Assembly (NCBI GenBank): GCA_014529385.2
Contig: CM043959.1
Coordinates: forward strand, 16,741,309-16,805,308
Direction of reading: 5' to 3'
From: Adiantum capillus-veneris
Lineage: Eukaryota; Streptophyta; Polypodiopsida; Polypodiales; Pteridaceae
Length of the DNA: 64,000 nt
Made by a program: the position numbers and the translations under genes
The notes under the pieces: model-generated
What the model saw: only the letters and a program-made list of their open reading frames with translations
What the model was told of the DNA's origin: nothing
Database searches by the model: none
Shown: piece after piece, positions 1 through 10,086 of the stretch
How positions within the stretch are numbered: position 1 is the first letter of the stretch
Layout: each line of letters starts with the position of its first letter

Positions 1-142
1 CTTCGTCTGTATAGTCCCTTTCTAGGATACATTCCTCTCGTCTTAAGCTTTCGTTTTCTGAAGCTCTGCACATCCAAATAGGAGTGTCTTTGTTTAGCCA
101 AGATGGAAGTTTAGTTTCAACTGAAGAGACTGAATCAAACTC

Positions 143-415
143 CTAGATGGGTGTTTTCAAGACGTCTCTATAGGTGTGGTCCTTTAGATTGACCCTTGTT
201 ATAGATCCCACCTGCTTTAAGTACAGATAGTCGTTTCCCCAATCTTGGATAAGCTGTACCTGTCGCATGAAAGGTCTTCCCAATATGATTTCATAGTTAA
301 GTTTTTTCCCAAAGTCTACTATGGCAAAAGTGTGTTGATATTCAATTCCACAAGAGTTGACTATCACTTTTTCTAGCAGCCCTAGTAGTCTTTCAATGTG
401 TCTGTTAGCCAACAC
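143..415 (-). pseudogene. Retropepsin C-terminal fragment of a Ty3/Gypsy element
   Basis: A 90-residue open frame that resembles the C-terminal half of a retrotransposon aspartic protease. The motif IILGRPFMR near residues 43-51 is the conserved hydrophobic-G-x-P/D-F segment after the flap, and it is followed by QDWGNDYLYL. The same arrangement (MILGHPFMREEKIMHDW) occurs in the protease of element E at 50967-51689, so this is probably a related family. The catalytic Asp-Ser/Gly-Gly end is missing, no gag or RT was found next to it, and the window edge cuts its surroundings. It is a dead fragment. The assignment rests on this motif and on the similarity to E. Confidence 0.6.
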
Positions 416-1308
416 AATTTCATTCGTGTTTGGCTAATGGTGGCTGGTTGTCCCCAAGCTCCCGACAATCATCCCACTGATCAGCTGGCAAGCCGGGGGT
501 TATTTATTTTGCTCCATGATTGAAGGGATTGGATTTCTTTTTGGTTCCATTTAATAGATTTGCTCTATGAATGTTTTGATTTCATGAATGCCTTCTTTCT
601 TGATGATTCAGAGCTCCCAAATAGCTTACAATTGGTAATCACATTGAACAAGGCCATTGCTTCAATTTACTTTTATAATGATCTTGTAGATATAGATTCT
701 TCAATATTTAGAGGCGTTTTGAAATTGATTAGTTCTTCATGATTACAAAACCACTAGCTCAAACAATGTCATGTTCTTGCATTGTGTGATTAAGATTATT
801 TTATTTGTGATATAAAGATGTCCTAATCTCAAATGTTTTTGATGCTATAATAATGCAACTTCATCTTTGGTATCTCGTTATAAGAATCAAGATATGCTAT
901 TATTTTGTTATCACGGCTTGATCATAGCTAGACTTTACCTCATGCTTGGCTTTCAACATAGGATGAGTGTGTTGACTACATGATAAATGACATTTTGTAA
1001 AATACGATTGTTAGTAGTGATTGTGGAGTGATTTAGGGGTTGTTTATTGTTTTCAAAACTTGGGTGTAGTCCTGCAATTAGGAGAGTCTCTCAAAGAAAA
1101 GGAAGAGGGTCTTGGGCTCACAATCTTCTATGCAATGATCTAGTGTGCTCCATGTCAGTCATCAACAAAGGACTTTGATGACAACTTTGTGGTGGGAAAA
1201 TCCACTTACACTTTTGCAATTTTCTCTAGTAATGAATAATGTCCAAAGGGATTTGCTCGATTATTTTGTTGCTCGGATATACTCGCTCGCCAATTTGTAT
1301 AACCATGA
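416..1308. other. Unassigned AT-rich DNA
   Basis: Short open stretches occur (for example a 60-codon frame at 560-742), but none has a recognisable domain, and the base composition is that of decayed repeat DNA. Homology to the LTR of element A begins abruptly near 1309, so this block is a different sequence joined to a truncated LTR. Confidence 0.5.
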
Positions 1309-2527
1309 GGAAGATACAACGCATAAAAGGATTAGGGCATCCCATGACCATGAGGCTAGGCCTAGTAATAGGCCTACGGAGGAGAGTCTTCAAGCGATAG
1401 CGTAGCAGCAAATGGCTGACCAATCCCAGGTGGGTTTTCATTTATTCATAAGTTAAGATTGCATACGTCAGGAGTATGTAAGACTCAGAAAGGAATAATT
1501 GACTTGAAAATGGAAGGTAACTTCCAAGAAACCAACGAGCATTATTTGTAATTAGGAAAGAATTGTTTGGGCTAAGATTGGTTGACCTAGGGAAGAATCT
1601 TTGATCATTCTTAAGATAGCTTGTCTCAAGACACCTATGATTCCTTAGAATATTCTACTCCAGGTGATGAGTAATGATGGCGAGTTAGCCATGGATGAGT
1701 TGGTTACCTCTGTGTACGTGGAGTCTTTACCCCATGCATGTCTGTGTTTGTGGATTCTACTTAGGATATCGTTTTTATCCTAGAGGAACCGTTCAGTTGT
1801 ATGGGCAACTAGTTGGCGTATGGGCGCCCGGACTTTGGGTGATGTCTTTTCCACCCCAGTTTTCATAAATAAGGAATGGGTGCCATTTTTCACCCCTGTA
1901 TAGGTGTTGTTGAGCCAAGCTAGTACTAGTTAGAGTTACTTCAGATTGATAGTACCTTGTCTTAATTCTAAACAAGTTTGTTTCCAATACTGCTTTCAAG
2001 GGCTGTTTTAATGAAATTCTGTTATGAAGGATAAAAGGAATCATTATTTTAATTGTGATAAGAACGTGGTAGTAATTAAATAACAAAGTATCATTTGTGA
2101 GTGTGGGGTGATAAGTGGGGGTTCACTAAAGTTGTCAATCATGGATGGGTGGACCTGATTAGTCAGGTAACTATCCATTCTAGTGTACTAAAAACGTCTA
2201 GAAAACTTCTCCACTTGGAAGAGGAGTCCACCTGTAGATGTGCCCTCACATATGTTAGGGGGAAAAAAGCGTTGGTTAAGGATACCTTAGTCCAAATTGT
2301 GGAAGTTATAGGGCCGAAATAGTTTTAAAAATTTCAAAAAAGTTGTCCCGTTTCCACTGCGAGACAGGACTAGGTCTCCTTCTAGGGCTATAAACCCAAG
2401 CCATTGTCAATGGTAAAGGTATATTCCCTGGATTTTTCTTGTTTAAAGACTTTGATTTTTATTAGGCTTAGAGACCTGTCAAGGATCCCATCCCGTTTTT
2501 TGGTGTCGGTGGGTTGGGGACCTCACA
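1309..2527 (+). repeat. 5' LTR of element A (3' third only)
   Basis: Aligns along its length with 12733-13985, from the peptide-coding stretch around EEDTTHKRIR to the terminal CCTCACA. It lies directly upstream of a tRNA-Met primer site, which identifies it as the 5' LTR. Homology stops at about 1309, where the sequence switches to unrelated DNA. Because the break lies well inside the LTR, the U3 promoter and the AT-rich repeat block are missing, so this copy cannot be transcribed from its own LTR. Confidence 0.88.
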
Positions 2528-2529
2528 AG

Positions 2530-2541
2530 TGGTATCAAAGC
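2530..2541 (+). promoter_or_regulatory. Primer-binding site, initiator tRNA-Met type
   Basis: TGGTATCAAAGC lies two bases after the LTR end (CTCACA-AG-TGG). The plant initiator tRNA-Met site is TGGTATCAGAGC, so there is one G-to-A change. The same junction occurs intact in element B at 59099. Confidence 0.9.
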
Positions 2542-2639
2542 ATGAGTTAGTAAGGTCATGAACCTAGGGGGAAAGGTTGACAAAATGAAGGTTTAATAAG
2601 TACTTTTTCAATTATAATTGTAGTATATTTTGAAATGAT

Positions 2640-3123
2640 AATTTCCCTATCAATACAAGAAAATATCTCCAGGCTTACCAGAAGTTTATGATCTTCAATA
2701 TCATGTTCGAGGCTGCTTGCAAATCCAGTAAATTTCTATTTCACAAGAGCATCATGCAATTACTAGATGAGATTTTTTCTCCTCCTCCTACGTGGAAAAT
2801 CAGCTGGTCAAAGTTTGGTGGAATTTTCTTGACTGATGCGTGACAGTTAGAGGGATTGGCACTAAACTTGAAGAGACTCAAATGGGCCAAAAGACTTCGA
2901 ACCATCGAAGTCTACTTTTTCAGCGGGACTGAAGATCAAGATCATACCAATACTATAGATGGGATAGAGGTGTCTCAAAATTAGTGGGTATTTGATCAGG
3001 TAGCTAAAGTTATATACCCAGGTAGGATCAGACCATTACTATAGATGGGATAGAGGTGTCTCGGAATCTGTGGGTATTTAATCAAGTAGCTAAAGTTATA
3101 TACCCAGGTGGATCAGACCCATG
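2640..3123 (+). pseudogene. Primer-site-proximal ORF remnant of element A
   Basis: A nearly open frame runs from about 2658 to 3030, between the primer site and gag, with in-frame stops near 2840 and 2980. Around 2680-2790 it reads YQKFMIFNIMFEAACK, then MQLLDEIFSPPP and TWKISWSKFG. Part of it matches the start of element B (YHKFQVFELIYETACR, MELLM at 59218-59346), and there is weaker similarity to element H at 37024-37184, so the ORF seems shared by several families. It has no zinc knuckle and comes before the gag domain proper. An 86-bp tandem duplication (2952-3037 and 3038-3123) lies at its 3' end. Function unknown. Confidence 0.5.
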
Positions 3124-3469
3124 AGAGTAGTCCCTAAGTTCAGAGGACCAACATATGTTATATTCTTTGATCCCCTGTCAGACCCACCAGTAGTTAAGAA
3201 GATTTTGGTATAAGAGTGTTACCATCTTGTACATAGTATGAGTCAATGATTGTATTAACTCTTGTATATACCATGGTTTTATGAAAATATCATGTTTGTG
3301 TAATTCAATGAAATGATTATGTTGATTGTTGGATTTTTGTTTTCATTTAAGTAAGAGTATATATATAGATTGGAAATTTGCATGATAAAACAAATTATCG
3401 TAAGAGTTTTATTAATTAAAATCCCAAGGCAATGCAAAAAGCCTTTACACGCCCACCCAGGAGAAGAAA

Positions 3470-4373
3470 CTACTATTAAAACAGGTTCAACTCCTGACCT
3501 TCAAGGGAGAGGGACCTAACTTAGAACGTGATACCAAAGCATGGGTTGATGCCATGGACGACTATTTCCTGGCGGCAGGAACTACTTCAAGAAAATAGGC
3601 AATGCTCAGAATGTTTCGACTCATCAGAGATGCTAAAATTTGGTGAAAACAACATTATAGGGATAATCCTTCCATTAGTCCATCATGGGAGAAAATGAAA
3701 CAGGCTATAAAAGAGAGATATCTTCCTCTGGCACATCAAGCTATAAGAACGAATGAATTTTTTACCCTCAGGCAGTTAGGGCTTACTTTAGAAGAATACT
3801 ACACCAAATTTGTGTCCTTACGGCAATATGCACCACCGATGACAACGGAACAATATATTTCTCACTTCTTCTAGGACCCTAATAAACCTTTAAGTACACG
3901 CTTAGAAGCTATGATGCCCACATCAATTCAAGATGCCCTTCTCAGAGCTAAACCTCTTGCGACTGAAGGAAATCCCCCTGCAAGGAACTATCATAACTAC
4001 AACAACTTCAGATGAAGGGCGAGAGGAAATTTCAACCAAGGAAATCAACGAAGGGTAGTAACAACTGCAGCAAATATAGAATAGGCTTTTCCAAATATCA
4101 GATGTTATGGATGTAATTGAATGGGACACTACATGAGCAGATGTCCTGAGGAACAAAAACCCAAAGTTGCTGCTAGGATCATCCCTCAGTCTCAGTCAAT
4201 CAGTCTCACTCAAGCCAGGAAATAATCAAAGAGGAGGAAGAAATAGAGGACGAGGCAGAGGAAGAGGTAGAGGAGCTAGAGCCTATGCTGCAGTGGGAGA
4301 GCCAACATTGATGTATAATGAAGATGAAAGAGCTACTCTTTTTGCCACTATTGATAGCCCTAGAGCTCGACAA
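3470..4373 (+). pseudogene. gag of element A, interrupted and mutated
   Basis: Translation of the plus strand gives a retrotransposon Gag domain: an AWVDAMDDYF stretch (W-x-x-x-hydrophobic-x-x-x-F), then WEKMKQAIKERYLP and LRQLGLTLEEYYTKFVSL, the usual capsid region. A basic linker follows, then a CCHC knuckle at about 4098-4140 (CYGCN-stop-MGHYMSRC, CX2CX4HX4C with one codon now a stop). After this an Arg/Gly-rich run (GRGRGRGRG, about 4240-4280) leads towards the protease. Several codons are stops (near 3597, 3640, 3873, 4014). Copia element G is inserted after codon CAA at 4373. The gag frame resumes at 6753 with a single copy of the target site, so it was still continuous when G arrived. 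Confidence 0.82.
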
Positions 4374-5142
4374 TGTTAGGAAATAAGACGTAGCTAAATA
4401 GATAATTGAGTAGATTACTTAATGGAGAGAGACAGATTTATATACACGAGATTATAGAGTAGAGAGAGAGAGAGAGAGAGAGAGTACACACGATATACGT
4501 GGTTCACCCAATGTGGGCTACGTCCACGGGAAAGCAGCCACTCAATGGCTTTAGTACTTCAAAACAAGAAGTAGTTTACAAAGGGATTATACCCTTAATG
4601 GAGCTCCCGCCTTGCTTCACTCTCACCACCTCACACTCACCTTGTTGCATCAACTTCACACACTATGAAATGTGTGTAGAAATGGCCTCCTTTTATAGGC
4701 CAAAAGGGCTGCTCTCTCTTATGAGAGACAGCCATGTGTAGCCGCCCTTGTGCGAATAAGTCCAAATCGGACCCTCCAATCCGCCCATGTGTGGCCGCCC
4801 TTGAGAAGACAAGTCCGCTTTTGAATTCGGCCACCGGCCACCGGCCATTGACTTCCGACCACCGGCCACCGGCCATTGACTTCCGACCACCAGCCATCGG
4901 CCATTGACTACCGGCCATCGGCCAACCGACTGGTTGTTTTCCGACCACTTTCCGGCCGCCGTCCAGCCATAATATTCCGGCGAAAAAGAATATTCCGGCC
5001 CCTGATTCTTGTCCATGAAAATTTTGGTTTCCGGTGAGTGATTTTCCTTCACGCACGATGGTTCTCCTCATAATGGGGGCCTTACAAATGTGCGCTTTTA
5101 CCACAGAAAATTACAAGAGTAAATCAGGCTCCATACTTAACA
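4374..5142 (-). repeat. 3' LTR of Copia element G
   Basis: 769 bp, beginning TGTTAGG and ending CTTAACA on the plus strand. On the minus strand a TATAAAA box lies at 4691-4697. The LTR contains a (GA)n run at 4459-4484 and a GC-rich minisatellite with a 28-bp period (GGCCATTGACTTCCGACCAC type, three copies, about 4830-4925). The adjoining purine tract on the minus strand, CCAAGTGGGAGAT, is the usual Copia polypurine tract. Confidence 0.9.
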
Positions 5143-5156
5143 ATCTCCCACTTGGA
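5143..5156 (-). promoter_or_regulatory. Polypurine tract of element G
   Basis: On the minus strand the sequence just before the LTR start reads CAAGTGGGAGATTG, the typical plant Copia plus-strand primer. It marks 5142 as the inner edge of the 3' LTR. Confidence 0.85.
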
Positions 5157-5202
5157 GACTGATCTCCAAACCAAACCTGTGATTGCTTTCCATTCTGGCT
5201 TC

Positions 5203-6657
5203 TTATCCTTGAATGCCGATTGAAGATGAGCAAAAGCTCAACTTCTCCTTGTTGACCACCTTTGTAAACATGTCTGCAGTATTTTCACTTGTATGCACCT
5301 TTCCTAGCTTTAGTTGTCCCTTTTCCAAAAGAGTGCGTATGAAGTGATATCTCACCTCAATGTGCTTTGTCCTTGAATGAAAGGCTGAGTTCTTCGCAAG
5401 ATGGATAGCGCTTTGGCTATCACTGTACAAGACACAATTGTCTTGTTTGAATCCAAGCTCTTCTAAGAATCTGTGAAGCCACAGAATTTCTTTGCTTGCC
5501 TCCGTCATTGCTACATACTCTGCTTCCGTGGTAGAAAGTGAAACCACTTTCTGCAGCTTTGAAGCCCAGCTTACTGCTGTGCCTCCAACCGTGAACACAT
5601 AGCCAGTAGTGCTCCTTCGAGTATCTTTGTCACCAGCCATATCTGCATCAGCATACCCTTCTAGAAAAATATCAGTTCCTCCAAAATACAAAGCATTTGT
5701 TGTTGTCCCTTTTAGATACCTAAGTATCCACTTCACAGCTTGCCAATGCTCTTTACCTGGGTTGTCCATGAACCTACTCACAACTCCCACTGCATGTGCA
5801 ATGTCTGGCCTTGTCCAGACCATAGCATACATTAGAGAACCTACCGCTGCAGCATATGGAACTTTAGACATATAGGCTATCTCCTCTTGTGTCTTTGGAC
5901 ACATATCCTTCGTTAGTTTAAAATGACCAGCCAAAGGTGTAGAAACTGGTTTTGCATTTTGCATTGCAAACCTTTCTAGTACCTTCTTGATGTAATCTTC
6001 TTGAGATAGCTTTATTGTCTTCTTCGTCCTGTCCCTTGATATTTTCATACCAAGTATCCTCTTTGCAGCACCTAAATCTTTCATTGAAAAAGATTTGGAC
6101 AGCTCCTCTTTTAGGTCTTTGATGTCCTGCATGTTAGCACTTGCAATCAACATGTCATCAACATACAACATTAGGATGATGAATTTCCCATCTCCCAAAT
6201 TCTCCGTGTAGACGCAGTGATCCGAGTTGCATCTTGTGAATCCATGATCCAACATCCATCGATCAAACTTCAAGTACCATTGTCTTGATGCTTGCTTTAA
6301 ACCATACAAGCTCTTCTTTAATCTGCAAACCATTTTCTCCTTACCTTTTACTTCATACCCCTTTGGTTGAAGCATGTAGATTTCCTCCTCTAAGTCACCG
6401 TGAGGGAATGCCGTATTTACATCCATTTGCTCGAGATTTAGATCATGAGCAGCCACAAGGCTTAAGACAAGCCTAATTGAGTTCATTTTTACAACAGGAG
6501 AAAATATTTCATTGAAGTCAATACCTTTCTTTTGAGAAAAACATTTTACCACAAGCCTAGACTTGTACCTTTTCTTCCCACCTTCTTCTTCCTTTAGCTT
6601 GTACACCTGATTCTTGTCCGTGAAAATTTTGGTTTCCGGTGAGTGATTTTCCTTCAC
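5203..6657 (-). CDS. Copia pol remnant: reverse transcriptase and RNase H, intact 484-codon frame
   Basis: The longest undamaged frame in the window. After about 16 residues translated from the LTR remnant it enters the Copia RT at KLKEEEGGKKRYKSRLVVK. RT landmarks are QMDVNTAFPHGDLEEEIYM, SLYGLKQASRQWY and the catalytic LYVDDMLIA (about residues 164-172). RNase H follows with YADADMAGD, STTEAEYVA, SDSQSAIHLA and HSRTKHIEVRYHF, and the frame ends shortly after TADMFTK, which is normal for Copia. Integrase, protease and gag are absent. The start codon lies in the 5' LTR remnant, so this is a deletion-made fusion and not the native start. The product would polymerise and degrade RNA/DNA in a particle if made, but the copy cannot move alone. 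Confidence 0.93.
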   Translation of the reverse strand: MKENHSPETKIFTDKNQVYKLKEEEGGKKRYKSRLVVKCFSQKKGIDFNEIFSPVVKMNSIRLVLSLVAAHDLNLEQMDVNTAFPHGDLEEEIYMLQPKGYEVKGKEKMVCRLKKSLYGLKQASRQWYLKFDRWMLDHGFTRCNSDHCVYTENLGDGKFIILMLYVDDMLIASANMQDIKDLKEELSKSFSMKDLGAAKRILGMKISRDRTKKTIKLSQEDYIKKVLERFAMQNAKPVSTPLAGHFKLTKDMCPKTQEEIAYMSKVPYAAAVGSLMYAMVWTRPDIAHAVGVVSRFMDNPGKEHWQAVKWILRYLKGTTTNALYFGGTDIFLEGYADADMAGDKDTRRSTTGYVFTVGGTAVSWASKLQKVVSLSTTEAEYVAMTEASKEILWLHRFLEELGFKQDNCVLYSDSQSAIHLAKNSAFHSRTKHIEVRYHFIRTLLEKGQLKLGKVHTSENTADMFTKVVNKEKLSFCSSSIGIQG

Positions 6658-6747
6658 GCACGATGGTTCTCCTCATAATGGGGGCCTTACAAATGTGCGC
6701 TTTTACCACAGAAAATTACAAGGGTAAATCAGGCTCCATACTTAACA
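6606..6747 (-). repeat. 5' LTR remnant of Copia element G
   Basis: Matches 5001-5142 with two differences. It joins pol directly at CCTGATTCTTGTCC. The right side is the true element end, followed by GACAA. Confidence 0.9.
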
Positions 6748-6752
6748 GACAA

Positions 6753-7050
6753 GAGTATGCAGTCATCCAAACCACTGCAAATAAACAAGGTGAACAATTT
6801 AAATTATTTATAGATTGTGGTAGCAGACACTCTTTTCTCTCCCCTAAATGCTTGAGGAAGCTCGGATTAAACCTATACCCCACCAAGAAATTAGCAGTAG
6901 AATTGGCAAATGGGAAAGAGGTTTTATCTCAAGTTACAGTCGCAGAAGTAGAAATCAAACTGGGAGGAACCCTCACTTCATCTTACTTTCGGACCTTACC
7001 ATCTATGACAATATTTTAGGAATGGATTGGTTAATAAAAAATCAAGCCCA
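6753..7050 (+). pseudogene. Protease (retropepsin) of element A
   Basis: Resumes the frame broken by element G. The active-site motif reads LFIDCGSRHSFLS (plant Gypsy proteases usually have D-S/C-G-A), so the catalytic Asp is kept but Ala is replaced by Arg. The flap and second motif ILGMDWL appear at about 7013-7033 only after a change of frame near 6990-7010, which breaks the polyprotein. It would process Gag-Pol in the particle. The domain joins RT through a linker that includes [12 protein letters not shown]. Confidence 0.85.
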
Positions 7051-8060
7051 CATTCATTGTGCTCAAGGGAACCTATCCTTCAAAAATCACTTAGGTGAAG
7101 AAACATTAGTACAAGGATCCAATGGGAAGCCTAAGGCTCATTTAGTTAAGGCTAGTCAACCTCTGAAAGGGTTACGCAAAGGGCAAGAGATATTTGTAGT
7201 AAAACTCAACAAGACTGATTATTCAAAGGACAACCCAACTCTGGAATGGCTTAAGGAGTTTTCGGATATATTTCCAGAAGATCTCTCAAATTTACCTCCC
7301 CCAAGGGACATAGATCATGAAATACAAACCTTTCTAGGTAGTGAACCAGTTTCAAAGAGACCCTACAAAATGTCACTCCCCGAAGCTATTAAATTGAAAG
7401 AACAGTTTCGCCAACTTATTGAACAAGGATTCATACGACCTAGTATTTCACCCTGGGGAGCACCTGTTCTATTCCCAAAAAGGAAGGATGGATCGTTACG
7501 TCTCTGCATCGACTATCAGAGACTTAACCAGGTATCTGTAAAGAATAAGTAACCTATCCCTCGCATCGATGAATTACTTGATAGATTACATGGGACCAAG
7601 TGTTATTCACAAAAATTGATCTCAAATCAGGCTACCATCAAATTCGGATTAAAGAAGCAGATATTTATAAGACTGCATTCAACACCCAATATGGGCATTA
7701 TGAGTTAATAGTGATGCCTTTTGGTCTTACAAATGATCTGGCTACCTTTAATCGACTCATGCAAGATATATTTAGAGAATATCTGGATAATTTTGTATTG
7801 GTATTTTTCGATGATATATTGGTATACTCCAAAGATGAAAAAGAGCATGAAGGCCATGTATGTAAAGTACTTCACCTTCTATGCCAACATCAGTTGTATG
7901 ATAAGATGAGCAAATGCGTGTTCTTTACTCATGAAGTTAGCTATCTCGGATTTATTATAAACCCTAAAGGAATCTCTGTAGACCCCACAAAGATTAAGGA
8001 CATAATAGATTGGCCACAACTCAAGACAGTCAGTGAATTCAAGTATTCCTGGGCATTATA
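7051..8060 (+). pseudogene. Reverse transcriptase of element A
   Basis: A Ty3/Gypsy RT in two frames broken by a stop near 7550. The first part has [12 protein letters not shown], then [16 protein letters not shown] and [15 protein letters not shown]. The second has FTKIDLKSGYHQIRI, MPFGLTNDLATFNRLM and the catalytic VFFDDILVYS (about 7803-7832, with FFDD for the usual F/Y-x-DD), followed by the thumb motif VSYLGFIINPKGISVDP. All three catalytic Asp positions are present, so the lesions are stops and frameshifts and not active-site changes. Confidence 0.92.
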
Positions 8061-8108
8061 GGATGGTATAGAATCTTTGTCAAAGATTACGCAGTCATCA
8101 CCGCACCC

Positions 8109-8733
8109 TTGACTCACCTACTTAAAACAACAACCAAACTTACATGGAAAAAAGAGCAGGAGGAGTGTTTCCTCAAATTAAAACAAAATCTCACATTAGC
8201 ACCTGTACTCAAACTCCCTGACTTCACTCAAGAGTTTGAAGTAGCAACCAATGCCAACGGCCTTGCTATAGGAGGAGTCTTAAACCAAGAAGGCCGACCA
8301 GTTGCCTTCACCTCTCGGAAATTGAGAATCCACGAGTTGAATTATCCAACTCATGATCTAGAACTCCTAGCCGTCATCCATGCCCTAGCTCTGGAGGCAC
8401 TATCTTCTAGGGAGAAAGTTTCAGTGAATCACTGATCATCAAAGTTTGAAGTGGATTTTCTCTCAAGCAGCACTCAACATGAGGCAACGAAGATGGATAG
8501 AACTCTTAGAAGGGTATGATTTTGAAATAAAGTATAAACCAAGTAAGGAGAACCTTGATGCCCTTAGCCGCAAGGTTTTTCTTGGGGCCATTTCCATAGT
8601 CAACAACCCAATGCTAGACAAGGTTAAGAAAGCCTCCCTGGAAGATGAGGTTTTATTTAAAATTTCTACAAGTTATCAATCAAAAGGACCTAAAGGAGAA
8701 AGAGAAGGTCTGAATCAAGGATTATTCACTTGA
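8109..8733 (+). pseudogene. RNase H and tether of element A
   Basis: Continues pol after a frameshift at about 8060-8100. PLTHLLKTTTKLTW and ECFLKLKQNL precede RNase H. The first RNase H motif reads VATNANGLAIGGVL where relatives have T-D-A-S-G, so the catalytic Asp has become Asn. RPVAFTSRKL, NYPTHDLELLAVIHAL and, after a stop at about 8434, RRWIELLEGYDFEIKYKPS and LDALSRK complete the domain. It would remove the RNA template during reverse transcription, but the changed Asp and the stop make it dead. Confidence 0.88.
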
Positions 8734-8785
8734 AGATGGGCTTCTCTATTACAAGCATTGATTTTACATTCCTAGGAGTTCAACC

Positions 8786-9763
8786 TTGAAGGAGTTAATC
8801 CTTTATATAGGACACAACGCTCCAGCATCCGGACATCCTGGTTATGCGAAGACCTTTAATTCCATGAGGAAAAGCTATTTTTGGCTAGGTATGAAAGGAG
8901 ATATACTTCACTACATCAAACAATGCCTATCCTGTCAAAGGATTAAGGCTGAACGGGTAATGATGCCAGGGAAACCTCAACCTCTTGACATTCCTCAAAT
9001 GAAGTGGGAACTCATTAGCATGGACTTTGTAAAATAGGCCTTCCTACCATTCAAGGAGGTTACGATTCCATTTAGTGGTAGTGGACATTCTGACCAAGGT
9101 GTCTTATTTGATGTCTATGAAAACAACTTACACTGCATCAGACATAAGTTGTCTTTTTGTCAAAGAGATCTTTAGATTACATGGACTTCCGAAAAGGATA
9201 GTCAGTGAGAGAGATGCAAAATTTACTTCAAAATTTTGGAAAGCTTTATTCGAAGCCTTAGGTACCCAGCTATGTTTCAGTTCAGCCTATCACCTTCAGA
9301 CTGACGGTCAGACAGAAAGAGTGAATCAATTATTGAAGACATCCTTAGAGCTTACTGCAGTAGACAACCCTGGAAATGGATACAATTTCTTGCTTTGGTG
9401 GAATCCACCTATAATTCTTCATTCCATAAAAGAATTGGGATGTCACCTTTTGATGCACTTTATGGGCGTGAATGTATATCACCCCTAAACTTTTCTAACC
9501 CCATTACAAAAGTAGAAGCTTCAAAACAAATGCTGGAAGAGATGGACGCCCAAACTAGGGTCATACGACAAGACATTCAAGCAGCTAAGGATCGCCAGAA
9601 ACATTATGCTGATCAAAAATGGTCTAACCGGTCTTTCAAACAAGGGGATAAAGTATTCCTTCGAGTCCGGCCAAAGAGAAGCAATCTATCCTTGGGAAAA
9701 TTCAAAAAACTTAGCCCCAGATATTGTGGACCTAATGAAGTGATAACGGTGATCAGTGATTAA
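8786..9763 (+). pseudogene. Integrase of element A
   Basis: The HHCC zinc domain is seen as IGHNAPASGHPG and CLSCQ (about 8805-8940). The core follows in several frames: WELISMDFV (first Asp), VSERDAKFTSKFW (second Asp, about 9213-9250) and HLQTDGQTERVNQ (Glu, about 9293-9330), so the DDE triad is visible. SPFDALYGRECISP and the C-terminal RQKHYADQKWSNRSF, QGDKVFLRV and LSPRYCGPNEV (the GPY/F module) follow. Stops and frameshifts at about 9037, 9060 and 9370 break it. It leads directly to a chromodomain. Confidence 0.9.
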
Positions 9764-9878
9764 GCTTACAAACTAAAGTTTCCCTAAACACCTCAAGGTC
9801 CATAATGTATTCCATATCAGTCTTCTAAAACCTTATATCCCAAACCCCAATCACACTCTAGACGACGTATAGATTGTG

Positions 9879-10055
9879 ATGCAAAAACAAGCAATTCTTG
9901 AACTCCAACCATATTGTATTCTTGATATTAGGGAAAGAAGTCTGCGAAACACAATAATCCGAGAGCATCTAGTAAAATGGAAGGACCACCCTGTTGAAGA
10001 CACCACATGGGAGGACGAAGTATCACTTCTCAAAGATTTTTCCAATTTTGATTGA
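9879..10055 (+). pseudogene. Chromodomain at the end of element A pol
   Basis: 58 residues in one frame ending TGA: ILDIRERSLRNTIIREHLVKW, KDHPVEDTTWEDE and LLKDFSNFD match the chromodomain pattern (aromatic/hydrophobic strand, LVKWK, P-x-E-x-x-TWE, terminal helix). In chromoviruses this module is fused to the integrase and is known to bias insertion towards particular chromatin. Here the ATG at 9879 is only an internal Met after an upstream frameshift, so this is a domain and not an independent gene. The K-x-x-P-V-E-D-T-T-W-E core is well kept. Confidence 0.9.
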
Positions 10056-10075
10056 GATGAGGACATCTCAATTCC

Positions 10076-10086
10076 TTTAGTTGGGG
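10076..10086 (+). promoter_or_regulatory. Polypurine-like tract before the 3' LTR of A
   Basis: The bases TTTAGTTGGGG end directly at TGATTGTAG, which I take as the LTR start. The G run in front of a TG fits a plus-strand primer, though the tract is short. Confidence 0.55.

Larger units (their letters stand above)
4374..6747 (-). mobile_element. Copia element G, nested in element A, internally deleted
   Basis: A minus-strand Ty1/Copia element bounded by TGTTAG...TTAACA ends and flanked by the 5-bp target duplication GACAA (4369-4373 and 6748-6752). The 3' LTR (4374-5142) is complete, but only the last 142 bp of the 5' LTR remain (6606-6747). Between them only the RT and RNase H part of pol survives, so a deletion removed most of the 5' LTR, the primer site, gag, protease and integrase. 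The two LTR remnants differ at two of 142 positions, making this the youngest datable insertion here apart from the 57.7-61.5-kb duplication. It sits in the gag-protease junction of chromovirus A. Confidence 0.92.

Noticed and set aside
4637-5104. Trp/Gly-rich frame (SQWPMAGGR repeats) on the minus strand
   Set aside because: It lies inside the Copia LTR and reflects the 28-bp GC-rich minisatellite.
9851-10066. 71-codon minus-strand frame
   Set aside because: Antisense to the chromodomain, which has clear family motifs on the plus strand.
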